Part shown: positions 56,992 through 64,000 of the stretch, in pieces | Numbering within the stretch: position 1 is the stretch's first letter | How the letters are laid out: each line of letters opens with the position of its first letter | Source of the DNA: Wolfiporia cocos | Lineage: Eukaryota > Basidiomycota > Agaricomycetes > Polyporales > Phaeolaceae | Reading direction: 5' to 3' | NCBI GenBank assembly: GCA_029448655.1 | Contig: JACCLO010000003.1 | Coordinates: 186,001 to 250,000 of the forward strand | DNA length: 64,000 bases | Notes under the pieces: model-generated | What the model saw: only the letters and a program-made list of their open reading frames with translations | Told to the model about the DNA's origin: nothing | Database searches by the model: none | Translations under genes and position numbers: made by a program

Positions 56992-57438
56992 ATTGATGTA
57001 CAGGACCGAGAGCCCTGCAAGGACCGTGGCTCACGCATCTCACGGCATGCTATAGTTATCCCGTAAGTTATAGGCACCACTAATACCACCGCATTCGACC
57101 TGACACTAGATACAAACATGGAAGAGTCATGAGTGGATTACAATATATCTCATTATCTAGCGTGCTGACTGTCCGATTGGCGAGACGTTCTCTGCCATGC
57201 TAGCTGGATCGAAACTATGCTGCTGCACCGCATTCGCGTACATCAGCTCAGCACGCAATCGCCTCTGCGCTGCACTGGCAACCGATGCTCGATGTACGCG
57301 GAAGGTGTGTCGAACGTTGTTACGGAATGCGATCGTAAACAGTTCGTCAAATTGTGTCGTCACCTGCTGCAAGGCTTTTCATACATGGTTATCCTGTGTT
57401 TGACATCACCGAAGAGCTTTGATCATCTCCAATGTTCT
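56992..57438. other. Intergenic sequence between convergent genes
   Basis: 3' flanks of the kinase gene (plus) and the DUF6533 gene (minus). Nothing else recognised. Confidence 0.5.
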
Positions 57439-59261
57439 TCATGGAATTCTCGTAACCTCCACAATCTCCAGATGCCCGCTTTCGCCTCCGTCGGGCAACT
57501 CATCGCCGCCCTTCTCCTCTGTGTCCGCCGTATCCTGCACGGCGGTTCTGAATTTACGCGCTCGGTAGCAAGGGCGATATGGAACGCTTACCGACTCGTT
57601 GCATCCAACGTCTTCGAGCTCGTCGTCGTCGTCATCAAGCAAGGTATCGGACGCGCCAAATGTGAGGGAAGCGCTCATGTTGCCCACCAGTTTCGGCGCA
57701 AACTGTATACTCTGCGCGAAGTGCGTGTCGCTCGGGTAGTTGCTTTGCGTATCCACGTCGGACGGCAGGACAGAGTCGGTGTTGGTCTTCCATTGTGCAT
57801 CGGGTTGGTGGCGCAGGTTGAACATGAACCGTGATATCAGTATTCCTGTCACTCTGAGTGGGCGTCAGCATGCTGTTTGCTGTGATGTCGAACGTAGACG
57901 TACGAGGGCAGGAAGATCGTGATGTAATCGCCATCTTGCTGTGCATAAAGAAGGTCAGCGCGTCCAACCCGCTTGTCGTGAGCGCAACACCCACGCTCCA
58001 CCTCTCATTGTGAATAATCTCCGTCTCAGTCACCAGCTTCAGCACGCTGATGATCACAAGAACTCTGGAGACGGGACGGTAGGTATAGGTACAGCGGACC
58101 TCTAGCAAAAAGCGTACATGAAGTATCCGGAGCCTGCGCGCAAAGCTCAGCAACTCAATTATCCAAGCCCGCACTGGACCTACCGTCCCTGAGCATCACG
58201 GCCGTCAACGTCGGCTTTTGCGAGCTTTCAGATGCAGATCTCCTCCACGACCATGTGTGAGACCATGTCACTGCGATCGCAATGGCATCAGAGAATATAG
58301 CGCAGCATCGGAGTGCGATGGCGGCTGCAGCGAGGATGATCAATGCAACCGTAACATAATATCTCGAGTCAATATACATACTCCTATAGATGCATGAGCA
58401 TCGACCCGCACGAACACAAGGTTACGATTTACCTCTGGAACACTTGGGCTGAGATGCTGCTGGTGTATGAGCAGACTGCGATAGTATCGGCCACATAGAC
58501 CATCTGCGCGTACGAGTTGGTCGCATAGAAGTACTATTGAGACGGCCGCATGAGCAGATGGCTGCATGAAAAGCAAACACACCGACCAGGTTGGCAGCTG
58601 CAGGAACCAATCCGGCAAGTAGCGCCAGTAATGCAAGGTTCCACTTTCGTCCGATGATAGCGTAGACACGGAGCGATGTGAACGCTAAGGAATGCGTTGT
58701 GATTAAAGCAAAATTCGGACCTAACATGAGACCTACCTGCTGCTATAAAATATGACACGATGTACGTTATCTCCAAGATCACAGTAAGTGCTTCGCAGCT
58801 GAGGGATAAGAATGGTATCAGCAGTCATATCATTGACCACCATTGGACGAATGACCTCTGTTGTGAGCATGAGTAGCCACTCCTCGCTAGATACAGCTCA
58901 GTCTCACCCTCGTCGTAGCCCAGTTAACGGAATTCAAGATGTTCGCAAAACTAGATAGTACGAGCATATACCGATTGATCAGAAGAATCAATGTTGGCCC
59001 CGACATCCGATATTTCCATATCGAATTCGCCTCAAGATCAAATGTGATGACGTGTTCATAGAGAATAAGGGCTATATGATCAGTCAGTATGCAGCATAGT
59101 GAACGCGACGCGTGTGCCTTCCTCACCAGCAGCTGCCATATAACAGTTGTTCTGAATATAGCTGTTGCGCGATGTCAGTCTTGGTTGTGATGGCAACAGC
59201 CAGAGAAAACGGACCCCTCATTAAGAAACTGCTCAAGAAATGCGACCGTCGAGCTCGACAT
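57439..59261 (-). CDS. DUF6533 multi-pass membrane protein, 11 exons, 434 aa
   Basis: Exons on the complement: 59215-59261, 59127-59161, 58908-59071, 58856-58857, 58737-58798, 58587-58684, 58433-58533, 58184-58383, 58118-58133, 57900-58064 and 57439-57853; 1305 nt in frame. The N-terminal segment YIQNNCYMAAAALILYEHVITFDLE matches in style the DUF6533 signature that opens these proteins. About seven hydrophobic segments follow (ILLINRYMLVL, YIVSYFIAAAFTSLRVYAI, LALLALLAGLVPAA, VALIILAAAAIAL and others), then FRFMFNLRH-like basic residues and a soluble acidic tail (DDDDDELEDVG). The family is large in mushrooms and has no established function. The model closes only if a 2-nt exon (58856-58857) lies between introns of 50 and 57 bp; otherwise the gene would carry a frameshift there. 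Confidence 0.75.
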
Positions 59262-61181
59262 TGAGGAGATTGGAGTCCACCCGTAGATGGCCGTAGGGAT
59301 CCCCCTCGAGCGACGCCTGGGGGCGGGTCATATAGGCCGCGAAATTGGGATAGCGTTTCAAGTGATCTGGATTGGCATGATGGCACCGCCGGCGGTAGAA
59401 GCACATGCTGGCTACACATGCTGGCTAGACCATGTTTAGCCATCTTATGCGTATACCGTGATCCGCAGACTTGAGCCTCTTCTAGCCTCTAATATGCTCA
59501 GATCTCTCCAATCTGCCATGAGTCGGAGCAGGCGATCTTGGCACTTGGCTTGTCATGCACGACGAAGGTAACCAGAAATTGCGAGAACAGTGCAGAAAAT
59601 ATGGCAGCACGTTCAATAAATCAAAGCTTTATTGCCAATCATAGCATTTGCTCGCAAATTGCGTCATACTCGATGCCTGGCCAGTATCCATCAGCTCACA
59701 TGGAGTCCTGATAAAGGGGAAATGCATGCGCTCCGGGATTGTTCACTGTGCGCCTCAGACAAGCTGAGCACTGAGTTGGGCCTGTGGCAACTTTATCGGA
59801 TTCCACATGCATACGGCGCATGAGCGCTATTCCAGAAACAAAGTGGCGATCGCAACCGATTGGCTGGTGGTGTTGTCGGCGCTCCAATTCTGATATCCGC
59901 GATACCCGTAGCGCGCGCCATGTCTTGTCTGCTAATCGAGAATCGGAAACAGCGCTCTATTGTTTTCATGATCAGGCGAGAGACAGATTGAACTTCTGCA
60001 AATGTCCTTCGTTACCGTATTGCTAGTTCTGAGAAGAGGAGAATATGAATATCTCGATTTCTCCTGCTGCAGCGCTTCACCCATCTCAGGCGACCACGTC
60101 TGACAGCATACAGGTCAGATCGTACTAGACGTCGGCTGGAATTCATTCATCATTAAGGTACGTTTCGTATAGTGGACAGACCATTGACGACTACGAGCAT
60201 TCTCATGTAATGCCACTTGCCGCCAAGCATAAGAGAAGTGAGTGCTAGCGTTGTGCTCGGTTCTTCTCCCATTCGACCCGCATTATTCAGTTTCTACGAC
60301 ATATCAGCAGCTATACAGCTAAATAACTATCAATACAAGAGCGAATCCTTGAATCTCTCGTTTGATGGTCAGCTAAAAACATCGCTACTCTGTAAACACA
60401 GTGCGAATAGAATCAAGTGAACGCTTTGTCGTCATTATCTGAAGATCCTTATGCAATAGCGTGCGGAGGCAGATACGCTGCATGGTGGAGTGAACATATC
60501 AGTATATGTCGTAACTCTGGTTTAGAGCTTTTGCTGAGATCGTACGCCTTGTCCACAGCTCGGGTTGCGTAAACCACACTAACCCGTTCCGACCGCAGGC
60601 ACGTACTGGGCTTTCTTAGATAACGGCCGTCGACTCTTCATACGATCGCAAGAGGACGCCATAGTGGAACATGGAACGATCACGAATGAGCGCTTGAGCG
60701 GTGTGCACTCGCATCTACATACTATGGCACTATCAAGGACTCAACATCTGCATGCAATAACAGTCATAGATGAATATCATCGGAGTCTCTTTATTCAGAT
60801 ATACAATCGAACAGCGATAATTCAAAATACCTGTCAGCCAGCGATGAAAACCGTTACGCTTGATGTAGCTACCACCCAGTCAAGCTATATACGTCCAGAT
60901 CGGCGATGCGGGTGAATCCCCACTGGATATGCGTATCTGTATCCAAGGTCTCTGTAGAGTCTTCATATCCCTCTACAACCACTGTGTACTATAGTCTGCC
61001 GTAAGCGTGTGAAGATTGACTATGCCGTTGAATATCAATGCTCACAGGTGCTCCTTCTAAAGTACCTTGCTCATTCCAGTGCACATCCGACCCGGCGGCG
61101 CCTATACTGTCAACCACAATATGAGCAATCAACTTTGAGCACGACAGACTAGAGCTGCACATACTTGTACTTCTCCTCATC
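59262..61181. other. Gene-free interval
   Basis: Promoter side of the DUF6533 gene, then unremarkable sequence without a recognisable gene or repeat, up to the target duplication of the next LTR. Confidence 0.4.
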
Positions 61182-62243
61182 TGACACAAGCACCATCTCA
61201 AGACACACACCGGGGGAAGGGGGGTCGCGTGAAAGCGCCTTCCTGGTCCGGGCATCTCAAGGTGGCAAAGGCCAAGACAAGTCTGAGGTTCGCTCAAGAC
61301 TGTCTGGTGTTTATATACTCCTACATATGTTTGTACATGTTATGGCACCTCGGCGCTGAGGTAATCTACGTGCTACGTGGTGGCCAGTAAGGGCATCGGA
61401 GCGCGAGCGCTGGTACGGCTAGGGGAGCGCTGGATGACTACGGCAACGTAGCGTGATAGGCCTGACCGGTGGTTCTCGTTGATCGGGGGTTTGCCGGTAA
61501 TGGCGGGGTTCTATGTCCATGATCGGGGTGTCTGCTGTCCGAGGTTCCCAAGGACTGGTACTGAGGGGAAGGCACGTGGCGGCCCAGGTTCCCACGTGCT
61601 GGTACTAAAGGATGATGTCTGCCGGGACTGTGGACTGGCCAGTACGGGCCGTGCGTGACGTAGGGTGATCGAGCATGATCGGCTGAAATCGGTACGTAGA
61701 GTCCTGTGACTGCTAGGGTTCTCAGCCGTACAGGTGCTGCCCTGAGGTCGGTGTTCCTCGTAGACTAGGGTAGCTGGGGTTTAAGGCCTCCCATGGGCCT
61801 TGGACTGTATAGTACATAGTCCGTGCCAGTAATGGCATGAGTCCTTGGTCGGTAATGACCGGGTTGGCCAGTAACGACGGTGGTTCATGGAGACGGGAGG
61901 CATAGGGTTCGGTTGGTTGGGTGGACAGGGTCCTAGCCGTGAGTCTGGATGGTCGTGACCTGATGAGGTGTGGTCCAGGTAGCAATGGGTTGGTCTGGTT
62001 AGGTGCTACTGGGCTCATCGTAGTTGGTCGGGGTCACGTGACTGCTGTGGGCTTTATGTTGGACTGGACGTGGGGTCTGGGACTAGGGTTCTTAGGCATG
62101 GCTGGTGATGCTGTTAGCTAGTGCCCGTGGTGGTACGTGCGTAGGGCTTGGTTCTAGCTGAGGCATCGGGTTTCCAGCCTCAGGGGTGCTCTCGATGATC
62201 GGAAAAGGTACTGTGCCTAAAGACTTGAAATTGGTGTGTGACA
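61182..62243 (-). repeat. Solo LTR (1062 bp), related to the gypsy LTR
   Basis: It starts TGACACAAG and ends GTGTGACA, with the duplication TCATC at 61177-61181 and 62244-62248. The first 150 bases align with the plus-strand start of the 371-bp gypsy LTR. They include the self-primer-like sequence AAGACAAGTCT (61275-61285) and a TATA box (61311-61319) about 34 bases from it. The rest is unrelated, GC-rich and contains many CCAGTA/CGGGG variants. Confidence 0.85.
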
Positions 62244-63189
62244 TCATCGCTGACTTGCCTAATAGTGAAGAGGTGCTCTGTGCCAGCAGCGACTACTGCT
62301 GTACCGAAATGATTGTAAAACGAATAGGCATAGAGTGATGACGCATTGTGCTGGACTACGAATGAGCCGTTCTCTTGGCGGATAATGTCCCACTACTCAT
62401 GCAGATACCAATCAAGTAAATATCAATGGTTGCACAGAAAGTAGCACTTAGACTGAAATATGAACCTTGATGTCAGAATCACCGTGTCTGTGTTGGACAA
62501 AGCCACAACAAGTGGAGCTCCAACGATGCCTTCTTGGAGCCAAAGTGTGAAGTTGTTGTACAGGTTGTGCACGTGGTATACTCCTGTGGTAAGAAACACT
62601 AGCTTAATTACCTGTGGCTTCGCCACATTGTACTTTAGGAGTTGTTGTTTATCTCTGCCCTCCTCCACCTCACTGACACTCGGCCTCATCGTCGCTTCGC
62701 TTGTAACACCTTTGCAACCGGCATGCGCGCCTTGCAGGCGCTGGGCGTGGGAATCCACTGGCCAACTTCCCGGGTCGGTGGCACGAGCCCTATGGGACGA
62801 CGGACAGCACGTGGCACATGTGGAAAAGCACATGGCAGTTCCCACGCAATCCACGGCCCTTTAGTACTTAGACTAGCTTAATTACCCGTGGCTTCGCCAC
62901 GAACATATACTTTAATCACTTCAATATCATATCCCAATCCATGTGTGCCTATTTGAGATAACCGGGGGAAATCAGACCATTCACACACAAAGCAAGGGTT
63001 TTTTGAACTTACCTGTGGATTCCCCTCTTCTGTTCCTTGTCTCTGCCTGCTCAGCCACTCCTCCACCTCGCTGATGCTCAGTCTCATCGTCACTTCACTT
63101 GCAATAATGTGTAATGCCATGTGTCAAAAAATACTGAACGTTCTTCATTTTTTGAAATATTTTGGCAGGCATTTACAGCACAGGCCATT
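62244..63189. other. Gene-poor sequence with a duplicated fragment
   Basis: Two partly similar minus-strand fragments (within 62423-62854 and 62878-63120) both encode a short stretch like SEVTMRLSISEVEE and share the plus-strand motif GTGGCTTCGCCAC. Probably a decayed duplicated transposon piece; no gene called. Confidence 0.4.
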
Positions 63190-64000
63190 TATGTTACAAT
63201 AATCCCCGTGGCAGGGCACAAATCCCCGTAGCATGGGCCATGAATCCCCGTGTATGAATCCCCATGGTGTGGGGTACAAATCCCCGTGGTGTGGGGTATT
63301 TACATTACAAAAATCCCTGTGTGTCACAGACTTACCAGTCTGTGCGACCCTGGACTCAGGGGGATCCTCACACGACATCAGTCGAGCCTACAAGACACCG
63401 CACCAGCGCTGAACGTAGAGGCGTATGGGATGACTGCACATTCCCTGACGTGCGTCGAGATAGCGGCGGTGGCTCACAGACAAGGACGCAGAGATAAGGC
63501 CCCGGGCCAGAAGCAACGCAGACCGAATGGTAAGAGAGGAGCTTGCGCTCAATGACGAGAATCCTAAAGATGGGGCTGTAAGGCCACCATCTTGTCGTAT
63601 ATATACATGTGTGAGCGTAGTACCTACGAGCCCAGCCCTAAAATAATGGTCCGTGCACATTATCTACAGGGCACATGACAAGTAACGCTACATGTGCTAA
63701 TGTGACCATGAGTGACAGTACCTGAGGCGCGCGCTACCCTACAGCGCTAACCAACGATCAGGTGATCTATATACTCTGAGCGTGACGTAGAGGTAACTAA
63801 GGAGTAGCGGAGCGGCGTACGCCTAGCGCCGCCCATACAACCAGTAGTGAGGGACGTACAGTAGCCCCCTGGGCATATCCGTGACACTGTGACATGGGAC
63901 ACAAATCCCTGTGGCATGGGCCACAAACCCCTGTGGCATGGGCCACAAATCCCCATGGTGTGGGGCATGAATCCCCGTGGCATGGGGCACAGATCCCCGT
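63190..64000. repeat. Minisatellite (about 20-bp unit) split by a solo LTR, running off the window
   Basis: Units resembling AATCCCCGTGGCATGGGGC repeat from about 63200 to 63321 and again from 63887 to the last base. Variants alternate CCCCGTGG/CCCCATGG and GGCATGGGCC/GGTGTGGGGT. The solo LTR at 63322-63886 lies in the array. Confidence 0.85.
63322..63886 (-). repeat. Solo LTR (565 bp) in the minisatellite
   Basis: It starts TGTCACAG and ends CCGTGACA, with the duplication CTGTG at 63317-63321 and 63887-63891. It contains GTATATATAC (63597-63606) next to the inverted repeat AAGATGG-GGC / GCC-A-CCATCTT (63567-63593) around TGTAAG, the same loop as in the LTR at 9945-10558. Confidence 0.9.

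Noticed and set aside
63190..64000. Regular repeats resembling a CRISPR array
   Set aside because: Units are directly adjacent variants without unique spacers, in a fungal genome; it is a minisatellite.

Overview
The window looks like a fragment of a nuclear genome from an agaricomycete (mushroom-forming or wood-decay basidiomycete). The evidence is short (46-68 bp) GT-AG introns in almost every gene, several carrying CTAAC/CTGAC-like branch sites; a secreted laccase; a DUF6533-type membrane protein; and a dense load of LTR retrotransposons and hAT elements. There is no sign of bacterial gene organisation.

Region 1 (about 300-15,950) is a nested transposon complex. A hAT transposon (821-15942) with a multi-exon transposase was invaded twice: by a 618-bp non-autonomous hAT-type element in an exon (3915-4532, 8-bp duplication GCAAAACA) and by a Ty3/gypsy retrotransposon inside an intron (4677-14819, 5-bp duplication GCAGC). 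That retrotransposon then received three solo LTRs (5059-5766, 9945-10558, 13913-14531), each with its own 5-bp duplication.

Region 2 (16,348-20,096) holds two ordinary genes on the minus strand: a TPR-DnaJ co-chaperone resembling DNAJC7, and a short-chain dehydrogenase. Region 3 (20,100-23,300) is transposon debris, including a 667-bp hAT-like element with a perfect 8-bp duplication. Region 4 (23,301-31,483) is a complete Ty3/gypsy element of the same family as the one in region 1. Its two LTRs look identical and its single uninterrupted frame of 2240 codons encodes Gag, dUTPase, protease, reverse transcriptase, RNase H, integrase, a chromodomain-like segment and an unassigned C-terminal tail. 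Directly after the 5' LTR lies an 11-nt site exactly complementary to the presumed transcript start in the LTR, the signature of Tf1-style self-priming.

Region 5 (32,495-38,402) carries two secreted enzymes on the minus strand: a 518-aa laccase with 13 exons and a 555-aa S10 serine carboxypeptidase. Region 6 (38,400-47,440) is gene-poor and packed with solo LTRs, including three LTRs nested one inside another. Region 7 (47,444-59,261) holds a DUF3429/TMEM69-like mitochondrial membrane protein, two genes that look like paralogues (one a membrane-anchored Ser/Thr kinase, the other the same architecture without a kinase domain), and a DUF6533 protein whose model closes only with a 2-nt microexon. 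Region 8 (59,262-64,000) has solo LTRs, a split minisatellite and no recognised gene.

The most interesting system is the retrotransposon set. Two related full-length elements and several unrelated solo LTRs share a hairpin placed just downstream of the TATA box. Its stem sequence varies but its pairing is kept, and three copies share the same loop. In the full-length elements the 3' arm of that hairpin is the sequence complementary to the primer-binding site.
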